Assembly (NCBI GenBank): GCA_027296055.1
Contig: JAPUJT010000049.1
Span: forward strand, 1-64,000
Source of the DNA: Planctomycetota bacterium
Lineage (GTDB): Bacteria; Planctomycetota; JAPUJT01
Reading direction: 5' to 3'
Length of the DNA stretch: 64,000 bases
The position numbers were made by a program, and so were the translations under genes. Under the pieces are notes generated by a model. The model was not told where the DNA came from. It saw nothing but the letters and a program-made list of their open reading frames with translations, and made no database searches. This document shows positions 1 to 8,982 of the stretch, in pieces. Position 1 is the stretch's first letter. Each line of letters opens with the position of its first letter.

Positions 1-2412
1 GATCTGCTCCCAGAGCACATGCTCGATGCTCTCGATGGCCCGGTAACCGTGGTCCTCGAAGGGCAGCAGGACGAGGCGGGCGGTGCCGCCGGAGCCCCGC
101 ACAGCCTCAAAAAAGACCTCGGACTGGATAGTCATGGTGCCGGGGTTGGAGTCCTCCTTGCCGTGGATGACGAGCACGGGCTCGTTGACCTTATCGGCGA
201 AAAAGGTTGGCGAAAGCTGAATGTAGGCATCACGGGCCTTGAACAGCGAGCGTCGCTCGGACTGGAAGCCGAACGGCTGCATGGTCTTGTTGTGGGAGCC
301 GCTGCGCGCGATACCGGCCCTGAACAGGTCGCTGTGAGCCAGGAGATTCGCCACCATGAGCCCGCCGTGGCTGTGGCCGATGATTCCGATGCGATCCGGA
401 TCGGCCACGCCAATCTCGACGGCCTTGGCCACCGCCGCCTCGGCGGCAGCCACGAGCTGGGGCACGAAGGTGTCGTAGGTGGTTTCGGGGTCTCCGATCA
501 TGGGCATGGCGGTGTTGTGGAGCACCGCGTATCCCTGGAGCAGGAAGAAGAGGTGGGAGGGGCCATAGATGCGGCTGAAGCGCTGGGTGGAACCCCGAAC
601 CTGGCCTGCGGTGGACGGGTCGGAGTACTCCAGGGGATAGGCGTAGAGCACGGTCGGTAGGCGCGTACCCTCCTGGTAGCCCGGAGGAAGCTGCAGCTCG
701 AAGCTCATTGGCATGCCATCGTCTCGCTTGTAGCGAACGAGGCGCTTCTCGATCTTTCGAAGCTGAGGAGTCGGGTCCTCGAAGCGAGTGATGGGCTTCT
801 TGGTGTATGTACGGGTGGCTTCGCCCTCGGCAGCTTCCACGGTGTCGCCCAGCGTAGCGAGGTAGTAGTTGGGCACGTCAACCGCGGACTCGGAGCGCAG
901 CACAAAATGGTCCTCATTGCCGACGAACGCAACGAAAGACTCGTAGCGATCCGGTTTGCAGCGGAAGAGACGCTTGACCTCGCCGGTCGTCATGCTGCGC
1001 AGATCGAGGAACGGTCGATCCCCCTCTTTGGTACCGCCGCTGCCGGCGAAATAGACTGAGTCTCCTTTCTGATGCAGCACCCACCGCCCATTGGGCAGCG
1101 GTCGTCGCCGCGGGAAGCCAGGCGATGTGTAGCGGTCTCTCTCGTTGCGGTCGAACCACAGGCGCGAGGTGCCCTTGTCCACGTCGAGAAGCCAGGAGTA
1201 CCTCCAGCGGCGCATGCGCTCGCGTTGGCCGAGCAAGAGCGTGCCGCCTTCTGCGCCCCAGCCACCCTGCCAGCTCACGATGCGGTGCTCAGCCTTGAAG
1301 ACCTCCTCAGGCTCTCCGGAAAAAGGCTCCTCCAGACGCATCAGTCGGTCGCGATGAGGCGCCTTGGCGACGGGATTGCCGCCGTCCAGCGCCTCGCCCC
1401 AGAACAGTGTGTGCGGGGCCGTGGCTCGCCACGAAACGCCACGCGATCCCAGCGGTACTCCATGGGTGGGGACCTCGTCGGCGAGTGGCAAAGAAGCTAT
1501 GGTCGCCACGGGCTTGGCATTCTCATCCCACACTTCAATCTCTCTGGCAAAGCGCCACCACGCCACCGCGTGGGACCACGGTCCCACCAAGCGTCCCACG
1601 AGAAGATACTTGCCGTCCGGAGAGAAGCTGGAGGTCGTGTAGACCGCGGGCTCACCCAGAGGCTTCACTGCGCCATTCGCGGAGTCCACCACGACGAGCT
1701 CACAGGTGGTGTAGTAGGAAAAGAGGGCATCGTCGTGAGCGGTCTCGAGCAGGTTGCGCGCCTCGTATGTGGAGCGAGCCGTGGCGCCCTTCCCCTCGAG
1801 AATCTCCGGTCCCGCGGGAATGGCAGGCGGCTGGGGCGGAGGTCCGCGTTTTGGAACACGGCGAACCAGGAGGCGCTGCTGATCAGGCATCCAGCGCACT
1901 CCGGTGCCCAGCAGCTGGTTGACCGCCACGTTCTCGATCTTCTTCAGGTCGCCTTTGACCGAGCCCACCCATAGACCCAAGTGGTCGGCGTGTCGGGTGG
2001 TGAGCGCGAATCGTTGGCCGTCAACGGTCCACCTCACTCCAAGCACTTCTATACCCTTGGGCAGTTCGAGCGGTGTCTCCGCGCGGCCCTGCACCTTGAC
2101 GAGCCTCGGGGATGTCGCCCCGTGGCGACCGTGAGTATTGTTGGTCGTCGGATCGACCTTCATGCCGGCGAGCACGTGCATGGGTGCCGCCATCTCGGAG
2201 AGTGGAGGATAGAGGACGGGATCGGCAAGCAGCAGGTACTCTCCCGTTGGCGCGGTCCACACCGCGGGCAGCCGGGGAGCGTGGAGAACCTCCAGCACTT
2301 CCCGAGGGGGCTTCCGCCAGCCGGTTTTTGATTGCTCGGTTGTGACTGCGGCTCCCATGGTCGGGGCCAGCGTCAAGACAACGGCGGTGAGCACGGTCAA
2401 GACTCGAAACAT
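1..2412 (-). CDS. S9-family serine peptidase, glutamyl endopeptidase-like (S9D), 3' end cut by window edge
   Basis: Reading from an ATG at 2412 stays open for 804 codons to the window edge, so the C-terminus is missing, probably by a few tens of residues. The start follows a strong GAGGAGGAG ribosome site. Residues 1-21 form a signal peptide (hydrophobic core VLTVLTAVVLTLAP), so the enzyme is exported. The C-terminal alpha/beta hydrolase domain has the S9 nucleophile motif GHSHGG (Ser681), Asp754 in HGKEDSNPGT and His788 in FEDHGYRA, a complete Ser-Asp-His triad. The words around them (NLLAHSDLF, GIARSGSHNKT, PFGFQSERRSL) resemble the plant chloroplast glutamyl endopeptidase branch rather than classical prolyl oligopeptidase. 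The N-terminal half should be the beta-propeller gating domain. Known family role: cleavage of short peptides. Substrate here is unknown. Confidence 0.93.
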   Translation of the reverse strand, partial: MFRVLTVLTAVVLTLAPTMGAAVTTEQSKTGWRKPPREVLEVLHAPRLPAVWTAPTGEYLLLADPVLYPPLSEMAAPMHVLAGMKVDPTTNNTHGRHGATSPRLVKVQGRAETPLELPKGIEVLGVRWTVDGQRFALTTRHADHLGLWVGSVKGDLKKIENVAVNQLLGTGVRWMPDQQRLLVRRVPKRGPPPQPPAIPAGPEILEGKGATARSTYEARNLLETAHDDALFSYYTTCELVVVDSANGAVKPLGEPAVYTTSSFSPDGKYLLVGRLVGPWSHAVAWWRFAREIEVWDENAKPVATIASLPLADEVPTHGVPLGSRGVSWRATAPHTLFWGEALDGGNPVAKAPHRDRLMRLEEPFSGEPEEVFKAEHRIVSWQGGWGAEGGTLLLGQRERMRRWRYSWLLDVDKGTSRLWFDRNERDRYTSPGFPRRRPLPNGRWVLHQKGDSVYFAGSGGTKEGDRPFLDLRSMTTGEVKRLFRCKPDRYESFVAFVGNEDHFVLRSESAVDVPNYYLATLGDTVEAAEGEATRTYTKKPITRFEDPTPQLRKIEKRLVRYKRDDGMPMSFELQLPPGYQEGTRLPTVLYAYPLEYSDPSTAGQVRGSTQRFSRIYGPSHLFFLLQGYAVLHNTAMPMIGDPETTYDTFVPQLVAAAEAAVAKAVEIGVADPDRIGIIGHSHGGLMVANLLAHSDLFRAGIARSGSHNKTMQPFGFQSERRSLFKARDAYIQLSPTFFADKVNEPVLVIHGKEDSNPGTMTIQSEVFFEAVRGSGGTARLVLLPFEDHGYRAIESIEHVLWEQI

Positions 2413-2988
2413 GAAACTCCTCCTCGGGTCAGGGTGCCCCGCCAGGAAACTCATGCAGCGCAACCGATCTCGGATGGGTACGAGCTGAGCGGTTTCAACT
2501 CTGATTCTACGACCACAACAAGCTACAGGGACCCGTGGAGAGAGTCAACGGACTCACTTCTTGACAGCCAAGCGCCGCCTCCTGGCTCCTCTCCCCCACC
2601 GGCGGACCCCTCGCCGGCGGGTCCGGTTCGAAGAGGTCGAGGTGCTTCAGGATCCGGAAGATCACCTCCTCCTCCGTTGAGCGGACCCTCCGCGACGCGG
2701 CCGGAATGAATATTCGGATTGGCCAAGGTGAGAGTAGTCCAAGCAGGGAGCCTGCGGTCATCCAGGCCGCAGGGATTCTGGAGGGCCAACTGGAATCGCC
2801 ATTTCAGGAAGTCGGTTCGGAAGATCCTCTCCCTTTCCTGGTACACCCTCATCTCTGTCCGTGGGTGGGCCGCCCGGAGCCGCTCGCGCTGGATCTGTTG
2901 ATATTTCTGAGGGGAGACTCCCCCATGGACATGGACCAGGAGATCCATAGGATGGGGGGAGTAACATCATCAATCTACGAGGACTGAC
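2413..2988. other. Intergenic region with a doubtful minus-strand reading frame
   Basis: This gap separates the divergent peptidase and FG-GAP genes. A minus-strand frame at 2523-2948 (141 codons) starts MDLLVHVHGGVSPQKYQQ and its first 85 residues have protein-like composition with G/C-rich third positions. The remainder degenerates into Gly/Pro/Glu-rich sequence, and no ribosome site precedes its ATG. It could be a gene remnant or chance. Near 2600-2625 there is a short GC-rich inverted repeat (CCGGCGG with CCGCCGG-like partner). Divergent promoters must lie here, but none is clear. Confidence 0.3.
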
Positions 2989-5151
2989 ATGAAGAGGCAC
3001 AACGTCCCGGCCCTGCTTCTCCAGGGGTGGATACTGGCTTCGCTCATTGTGGTCGGTTGCAACCGAAAGAGCAGCAAGCGCGCCACACCCGTCTACGAGC
3101 TTAGCCAGGCGATCTACACCGACACGAACGACAACGGTCAGGTGGATCTCGGGGACCTCGTCACCCTGGTCTTCCCCAACGGCGTGGGCCTGCAGGGAAC
3201 CCCGGCCGCCGATTCCGCCTTTACCCTGGATCCGGTCGGCAGCTTCGGCGCCGGCGCCGTGGTCACTTCTCTGAGTCCGACAGAGCTCCAGATCGTGATT
3301 CAGATCGGGGCTAGCCTGCAACCGAACGGCCTGTACGCCGTCCAGCCCGGGGCCTCGGGCGTAAACCTTGCCACGGCCCAGACTGTCGTACTGGATCCCC
3401 TGGGGACCCCTATCTCTCCACGTACTGTCCCCGTGGACATCCAGGGAGATGCCAGGCCACGCATCACCACGGTCCGCCTCCTCGACTTCAACGGAAACTG
3501 TCGTCTCGACGATGGAGATGCCATCGAGGCGATCTTTTCCGCCAACGTGACCGTGACCACGCCGGATCCGGCGCAGGCCTTCGTCCTGCCCGTTACCGGA
3601 GACTCCTTGGGAACTGGCTCCCAGTATCCGGGAGGGATCGCTCCGGCGAACGTCTCCTCCGTGATCATCGTCCTCGGTACGGGATCAGTTTTCGAGCCGG
3701 TCGGCACCTTCGACCCGCTCAACCTCCTGCCAGGCTCACCGAGCGGTATCGACGTGACGGGCACTCTCGGCATCGTGGTTGACGCGGCGAATGCCACGGT
3801 CTCCGCTCGTCAGGCCACTCCTCCGGGGCTGGACATTCCCGATGCGAACATCACGGACCTCCTGTGGATCTCTGTCGGAGATGACCAGGTCGGGGCAGGC
3901 TACGGTCATTCTCTAGCCTCCGCGGGCGACGTGAACGGCGACGGATTCGGCGACGTGATCGTCGGCGCTCCGGGCTGGCCCGTGGGAAGTGGTGGACCCG
4001 GGAAGGCCTTCGTCTACCTGGGAGACTCGGCAGGCCTCGCGACACAGCCCGTCTGGACATCCACCGGCGACGGGCAGGCCGGGGCGGGGTTCGGTTCCTC
4101 TGTCTCGACGGCAGGGGACGTCAACGGCGATGGCTTCGACGACATCATCGTGGGCGCCGAATCCTTCGGGCCGGGCGCAGGGAAGGCCTATGTCTACCTG
4201 GGAGGGATAAACGGCCCGGACACAACGCCGATCTGGACGTCATCGGGGGACCAGCTCGGGGCAGACCGGTACGGAGTGAAGGTCGACTCCGCAGGAGACG
4301 TCAACTTCGACGGCTTCGGGGATATCGTCGTCTCCGCCTCCCATTACCCTTCGACGACCTCGTTCGTGGGCAAGGTCTACGTCTACCACGGCAGCAGCAG
4401 TGGGCCATCGCTCACGGAGGACTGGTGGTCCATCGGGGACGATCAGAGGCAGGCCAATTTCGGGTTCGGATGCGCGGGGGCCGGGGATGTGAACAACGAT
4501 TCCTTCGACGACATCATCGTCGGCGCCCCGGGGTATGACACGACCAACGGCAATGCCGGCAAGATCTACGTCTACTCGGGCAGCCTGACGGGCCTCGGTA
4601 ACACTCCCCTTTGGACCACGAGCGCGGAGGACATTGGCGGGTCGCAGGTCGGTTACTCCGTCGGCTCGGCGGGGGATGTGAACAATGATAGCTTCGACGA
4701 TGTCATCGTCGGGGCCAACGTCTTCGGCGCCAACACGGGAAAGGCCTACGTCTACCTGGGAGGCGTGAGCGGTCCTGCGGCGAACTTCGTCTGGTCCTCC
4801 GTCGGGGACAACCAACCTGACGCCTGGTTCGGGACCCACGTCTCCCGGGCAGGGGATGTGAATCAGGACGGATTCGACGACATCTTTGTGGGGGCCTTCG
4901 AGTTCAGCACGACCTTCAACGATGCGGGCAAGGCCTACATCTTCCTCGGTGGAATGACCGGTCCAGACACGATCGCCTCATGGACATCCTCCGGGGACGA
5001 TCAGGCGGATGCCTGGTTCGGACTCTCAGGCACGACCGCGGGGGACGTGAACGGCGATGGTTTTCCCGAGCTCCTTGTCGGGGCCAACCGGTTCGATACG
5101 CCCACGAACGGCGACGCTGGCAAGGACTTCCTGTACTGCGTCCGACCCTGA
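2989..5151 (+). CDS. FG-GAP repeat (integrin-alpha-like propeller) lipoprotein
   Basis: 720 residues. The start follows GAGG six bases upstream. A lipoprotein signal ends in LIVVGC, so Cys24 is probably lipidated and the protein sits on the cell surface or outer membrane. Residues about 40-290 contain Asp/Asn-rich calcium-loop-like words (TDTNDNGQVDLGD, DFNGNCRLDDGD). Residues about 290-715 hold seven repeats built on W-x-S-x-G-D ... AGDVNGDGFDD-I-VGA, enough for one seven-bladed propeller with an FG-GAP calcium site per blade. The chain ends YCVRP. A paralog at 59418-62573 shares the middle domain and the propeller. Known role of the fold: protein or glycan binding and adhesion. Ligand unknown. 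It stands alone in transcription direction. Confidence 0.93.
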   Translation: MKRHNVPALLLQGWILASLIVVGCNRKSSKRATPVYELSQAIYTDTNDNGQVDLGDLVTLVFPNGVGLQGTPAADSAFTLDPVGSFGAGAVVTSLSPTELQIVIQIGASLQPNGLYAVQPGASGVNLATAQTVVLDPLGTPISPRTVPVDIQGDARPRITTVRLLDFNGNCRLDDGDAIEAIFSANVTVTTPDPAQAFVLPVTGDSLGTGSQYPGGIAPANVSSVIIVLGTGSVFEPVGTFDPLNLLPGSPSGIDVTGTLGIVVDAANATVSARQATPPGLDIPDANITDLLWISVGDDQVGAGYGHSLASAGDVNGDGFGDVIVGAPGWPVGSGGPGKAFVYLGDSAGLATQPVWTSTGDGQAGAGFGSSVSTAGDVNGDGFDDIIVGAESFGPGAGKAYVYLGGINGPDTTPIWTSSGDQLGADRYGVKVDSAGDVNFDGFGDIVVSASHYPSTTSFVGKVYVYHGSSSGPSLTEDWWSIGDDQRQANFGFGCAGAGDVNNDSFDDIIVGAPGYDTTNGNAGKIYVYSGSLTGLGNTPLWTTSAEDIGGSQVGYSVGSAGDVNNDSFDDVIVGANVFGANTGKAYVYLGGVSGPAANFVWSSVGDNQPDAWFGTHVSRAGDVNQDGFDDIFVGAFEFSTTFNDAGKAYIFLGGMTGPDTIASWTSSGDDQADAWFGLSGTTAGDVNGDGFPELLVGANRFDTPTNGDAGKDFLYCVRP

Positions 5152-5282
5152 TCCGATCCCCTTCAACCGGAGGCAGCGATGTTCTCCACGCGACGAACCT
5201 GATCGACTCGAATCTGAGCACCCCAGTAACCGACGACCTCGCCACGGCCGTCGAGTGGCAGAACCCCACTCGGAGGATTCTC

Positions 5283-5583
5283 ATGGCCAAGAGCAACGAA
5301 GAACGAGTCCGGTTCGCAAATGACGAGATCCTGGGGAAAGGCAACCTGGATGTCGTGGATGTGGAGGTCGAGCTCCTGATCCAAGCAGGCGATACTATCG
5401 CCTGGCAGCGCACGTTAAGCGGTACGCATAAGGCAGACATGATGGGTATTCCACCGACCGGGAAGAAGGTGGAATGGAGAGACATGCATGGTCTCTCGTT
5501 TCGACGGCGAGAAGATTGCGGAGGAGTGGGCGGTTTCGGAGCTAGCAGGACAGTTGTGTCTCTCACAACCGTATCATGCATGA
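5283..5583 (+). pseudogene. SnoaL-like ester cyclase, internally deleted and frameshifted
   Basis: A ribosome site (GGAGG) precedes the ATG at 5283. The frame opens with MAKSNEERVRFANDEILGKG, a normal start for SnoaL-like proteins. It then jumps after NLDVVD directly to VEVELLIQAGDTIAWQRT and IPPTGKKVEWRDMHG, omitting roughly 40 residues that family members have between these blocks, including the usual active-site region. Just after this, near 5490, the expected C-terminus (VSRFDGEKIAEEWAVSELAG) is found in the next frame and ends at the TGA at 5581-5583. One deletion plus one frameshift make a functional product unlikely. Family members are small cone-shaped alpha+beta proteins acting on polyketides or related molecules. 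An assembly error could explain the frameshift but not the deletion. Confidence 0.82.
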
Positions 5584-5886
5584 ACATCGGCCACTCTTGG
5601 ATGTAAGCGGTGGGTTCCGGATACTCTGCCGCCCCTTGGAGCCGAGCGGGTGCGGACTTGTCGCTGGTAGGCGTGAGGGCCACCGCTTGTCCCGCCGAAC
5701 CCTGCGCGACTTGACCGGTTCCCATCCGGTACCTAATATCACGCCTCCCAGGACAGCAAAGGGCAAGGTCGGTCATTGCCGTCAGCGCTCCGCCAATTCC
5801 TGGAGCGAATGTTGCTTGGAGAGGGCCGTGCGAAAAAAACGCCGTTGCGCGGTCCGATATGCATCTAGAACGGAAGGAACTGAGGC
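5584..5886. other. Intergenic region, nothing recognised
   Basis: About 300 bases between the broken ester cyclase and the Rieske fusion gene. Reading frames here lack protein-like composition, and no hairpin with a T-run or convincing promoter was seen. The last 15 bases carry the GGAAGGA ribosome site of the next gene. Confidence 0.5.
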
Positions 5887-7866
5887 ATGACCGACAACCA
5901 TCAAGAACTCGAGGGTCGGAGCTGGGTCAAGGTGCTCACCGAGGGTGAATTGCCGGATGGTTCCGCAAAGGCCGTCATGTGCGGCCAGAAGGCGGTCTGT
6001 CTCACACATTACGATGGCCAGTACGCAGCCATGGACAATCTTTGCACTCATCAGGGGGGCCCCTTGGGAGAGGGGACTATCGAGAACGGTCTCCTTCGAT
6101 GCCCCTGGCATGGATGGAGTTTCGATCCGCTCACGGGGAAGGCGCAAGGCCGTACAGGCGTCGATGTGGAGGCCTTCCCTGTCGAGGTGCGGACGGACGG
6201 CGTTTACGTCGCGCTTCCCGAAGAGGCCACGCATGTACCGAACGTCTCCGACGTCATCGCTGAGACCCTGGTCAACTGGGGCGTCCGCTGGGTCTTCGGC
6301 ATGGTGGGCAGCTCCAATCTTGGAATGGCGGATGCCCTGCGCAGGCAAGAGAAGGCTAAAACGCTGCGGTTCATCGGGATCCGACATGAAGGAGCGGCAT
6401 CGTTCGCCGCCTCGGCGTACGGAAAGCTCACGGGTCGGCCGGCGGCGTGCCTGAGCATCGCCGGACCGGGCGCAACCAACATGCTGACAGGTCTCTGGGA
6501 CGCCAACGTGGATCGTTCCCCCGTCATCGCGCTCACCGGCCAGGTCGATGCGCAGGTGCTCGGGCCTGGCGCATTCCAAGAACTTGACCTGCAGGCGGCG
6601 TTCGGCAAGGTCGCGCAGTGGAGTCAGCCGGTCCTCCACCGCAGCAGATTTGCAGAGTTGGCGAACCTCGCCTGCAAGAGCGCACTGCTGAATCGAGGGG
6701 TTTCACAGCTGATACTTCCCGATGAGATTCAGGTCTTGCCCCTCCCGGAGGGCGAGACGGCGGGGAAGCCGGACGGACGCATCTCCTCGCGCGAGATCTC
6801 GCCTCCGGAGGAGGCCGTGGAGGGAGCGCTGAAGTTGCTGCGGGATGTCAAGCGACCCTTGATGATCATCGGTCACGGGGCCCGCACACATATGCCGGCC
6901 ATCTTGGATCTTGCGGAGGAGCTCAACTCGCCCGTCATCACGACCTTCAAGGCGAAAGGGCAGATTTCCGATCGCCATCCCCTCGGGGGGGGCGTGATAG
7001 GGCGTAGCGGAACCCCTGTGGCAAGCTGGCTCATGAGTGAGTCCGACTGTTTGCTTGTCCTCGGGGCCAGCTTCAGCGACCACACAGGGATCTCACCCAC
7101 CAAACCGACGATTCAGGTGGATTTCGATCCGATGACGCTCGGTAAGTTTCACGCCGTGGATGTCCCGGTCTGGGGTGAGATAGGGAGGACGGTGAAGCTT
7201 CTCAAGAGCAGACTCGATTCTGGTGAGTGGGTAGATCAGAGGCCGGAGCTTGCCGAGCGATGGCGTCTCTGGCGAGAAGAGAAGAAGCGGCGCGAGGCGG
7301 TCACCGGTGAGAAAGGGCTGAACTCGGCCACTATCTTCGCTGCCATGACACGGCATGTTCCCGATGACGCACTCATCGCCGTCGATGTGGGAAACAACAC
7401 CTACTCCTTCGGCCGCTACTTCGAATGCACGGGGCAAGCGGTGTTGATGTCGGGGTACCTCGGCTCGATCGGTTTCGGCTATCCTGCCGCGATCGGAGCG
7501 TGGGCTGCTTCGCAAGAGGGTGATCCCATGTTTGCGAATCGCCCGGTCGTGGCCGTCACGGGCGATGGCGGCTTTGCTCAGTACATGGCTGAGCTGACCA
7601 CAGCGGTGAAGTACCAGATGAAGATTACGCTGGTGCTCCTCAATAACAACGAACTGGGGAAGATCAGCAAGGAACAGCGATCCGGCAACTGGCCAGTCTG
7701 GCAGACCTCGCTTCAAAACCCCAACTTTGCCGAGTACGCTCGCATCTGCGGGGCCAAGGGGATTCGCGTGACGGCGAAAGACGAACTCGACGAAGCGCTC
7801 GTGGAGTCGCTCGCACACGAAGGCCCCAGCCTTGTAGAGGTGATGTCCGACCCCGATCAGATCTGA
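5887..7866 (+). CDS. Rieske [2Fe-2S] domain fused to a thiamine-diphosphate enzyme (pyruvate-oxidase/acetolactate-synthase type)
   Basis: 659 residues. Residues 10-110 are a Rieske ferredoxin-like domain: Cys53 and His55 in CTHQGG and Cys72 and His75 in CPWH, with a 16-residue gap, would bind a 2Fe-2S cluster. Residues about 118-655 are a full-length ThDP enzyme. The catalytic Glu168 lies in RHEGAA, followed by AGPGATN, and the ThDP/Mg motif runs from GDG (559-561) to NNN (586-588). The order Pyr domain, central domain, PP domain matches POX/AHAS enzymes, which decarboxylate 2-oxo acids. The fused iron-sulfur domain suggests that electrons from the hydroxyalkyl-ThDP intermediate go to an internal acceptor; that is inference. 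A GGAAGGA site precedes the ATG. No signal peptide, so cytoplasmic. It is not in an operon. Confidence 0.93.
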   Translation: MTDNHQELEGRSWVKVLTEGELPDGSAKAVMCGQKAVCLTHYDGQYAAMDNLCTHQGGPLGEGTIENGLLRCPWHGWSFDPLTGKAQGRTGVDVEAFPVEVRTDGVYVALPEEATHVPNVSDVIAETLVNWGVRWVFGMVGSSNLGMADALRRQEKAKTLRFIGIRHEGAASFAASAYGKLTGRPAACLSIAGPGATNMLTGLWDANVDRSPVIALTGQVDAQVLGPGAFQELDLQAAFGKVAQWSQPVLHRSRFAELANLACKSALLNRGVSQLILPDEIQVLPLPEGETAGKPDGRISSREISPPEEAVEGALKLLRDVKRPLMIIGHGARTHMPAILDLAEELNSPVITTFKAKGQISDRHPLGGGVIGRSGTPVASWLMSESDCLLVLGASFSDHTGISPTKPTIQVDFDPMTLGKFHAVDVPVWGEIGRTVKLLKSRLDSGEWVDQRPELAERWRLWREEKKRREAVTGEKGLNSATIFAAMTRHVPDDALIAVDVGNNTYSFGRYFECTGQAVLMSGYLGSIGFGYPAAIGAWAASQEGDPMFANRPVVAVTGDGGFAQYMAELTTAVKYQMKITLVLLNNNELGKISKEQRSGNWPVWQTSLQNPNFAEYARICGAKGIRVTAKDELDEALVESLAHEGPSLVEVMSDPDQI

Positions 7867-7977
7867 GAACGAGTCCAACTGAAGCGGTCCACTCGCTTTG
7901 GGAACCTGGAACTCAGGTTGTTCGCCTCGAGCATCCCGGGTAGCTAATTCCGGTGGCACGGGCTATTGTCTCCGCTC

Positions 7978-8910
7978 ATGAGCCGATTCCTACAGGTCGG
8001 TAGTGCTTGGCAACACACGGGAAAGAGGATGGTTCCGGGAGTATTCGCCCTCCTCGCCTGCGTAGCGCTTCTCTCCTGCGTCAAGCCGGTAGAACCCAAA
8101 GAGATTCTGGGAGAGGTGGGCGACCGCACGGTGGTGATCGACGCACGGGGAGGTGTGCTCAAGGGCGCGACGGTCGAGGTACGGGGTGAAAAGGTCCTCG
8201 CCCGAGCCGTTCTGGATGTCGGGGGCCTCCGCAGGGTCGGCGTCCTGAAGAATGTGATCGAGCTTCACAACTTGCCCGAGGGCTGGAAGGAGATCGCTTT
8301 GATCTCCGAGTCGGGGGGGTGGACCAAAGAGATCTCCCGTGCGGACGGGCTGGAGGGACCGGCCCGTCTTGATCAAAGGGGGTTCATGTTGGGAGCGGGG
8401 ATCGTGGTGTATTCCTGCTTCGCCGTCCTCGTCCTTTTGTGGACCTTCAGCCCCATGGCTCGCAAGGGCTCTTACCCGGTCCTCGCGAACATCGGCCATC
8501 TCGTCCTCTTTTTTCTCGGCGCAAGGACCTGGGTCGGGCCGATCTTCTGGGCATACCTCGCTGTTGCCCTGATCGCCCTGGTCCTGTCCGCCTTCACCCT
8601 GGAGACGGAGCATCCCCGGAGGTGGCGCGTGTGTCTCCTCGCGTGCTACGTCGTACTCTTCTCCATCTTCGTCACGAACCCGGAGCACGTCTCGGAGGTT
8701 CGGTGGGCCGGGAGCCAGTGTATTCAAATTGAACCCCAGAGGAGCCTGCGGTCCTCCGTCGAGGTCCTCGACGACAAAGGCAGGGTCCTGGCCCGGAGCG
8801 CCCTCGACCCGACCGCTGATCGACTCGTCCTCTTCTTCTGGTCCGGCGAAGATGTTCCGGCGGCCGTTCGCCTCGGCGAAGAGATCGTTCCACTGGAGCG
8901 TGACCGGTGA
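7978..8910 (+). CDS. Membrane protein of unknown function, possible lipoprotein
   Basis: About 310 residues. The start is uncertain: an ATG at 7966, this one, or one at 8029 are in frame and none has a well-spaced ribosome site. Near the N-terminus VFALLACVALLSC could be a lipobox. About 100 polar residues follow, then four hydrophobic segments in the middle third (for example MLGAGIVVYSCFAVLVLLW, LVLFFLGA, AYLAVALIALVLSAF and VCLLACYVVLFSIFV), then a soluble C-terminal part of about 80 residues. I recognise no family. It lies 72 bases upstream of the large phosphatase-superfamily gene in the same direction, with a repeat between them, so the two may be co-transcribed. The stop codon directly abuts the repeat. 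Confidence 0.75.
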   Translation: MSRFLQVGSAWQHTGKRMVPGVFALLACVALLSCVKPVEPKEILGEVGDRTVVIDARGGVLKGATVEVRGEKVLARAVLDVGGLRRVGVLKNVIELHNLPEGWKEIALISESGGWTKEISRADGLEGPARLDQRGFMLGAGIVVYSCFAVLVLLWTFSPMARKGSYPVLANIGHLVLFFLGARTWVGPIFWAYLAVALIALVLSAFTLETEHPRRWRVCLLACYVVLFSIFVTNPEHVSEVRWAGSQCIQIEPQRSLRSSVEVLDDKGRVLARSALDPTADRLVLFFWSGEDVPAAVRLGEEIVPLERDR

Positions 8911-8960
8911 AGGAATCGGGGGACAGACACCCAACAAATCCGGTTCAAGTGAACCCGTAT
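8910..8960 (+). repeat. Dispersed GGGGACA-core element, copy 1 (partial)
   Basis: The arm reads AAGGAATCGGGGGACAGACA followed by CC, matching the reverse complement of the right arm of the copies at 11953 and 23685. Only one good arm is visible. It fills the gap between two same-strand genes. Confidence 0.6.
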
Positions 8961-8982
8961 CGTCGGTAGAAAGCTGAAAGGC

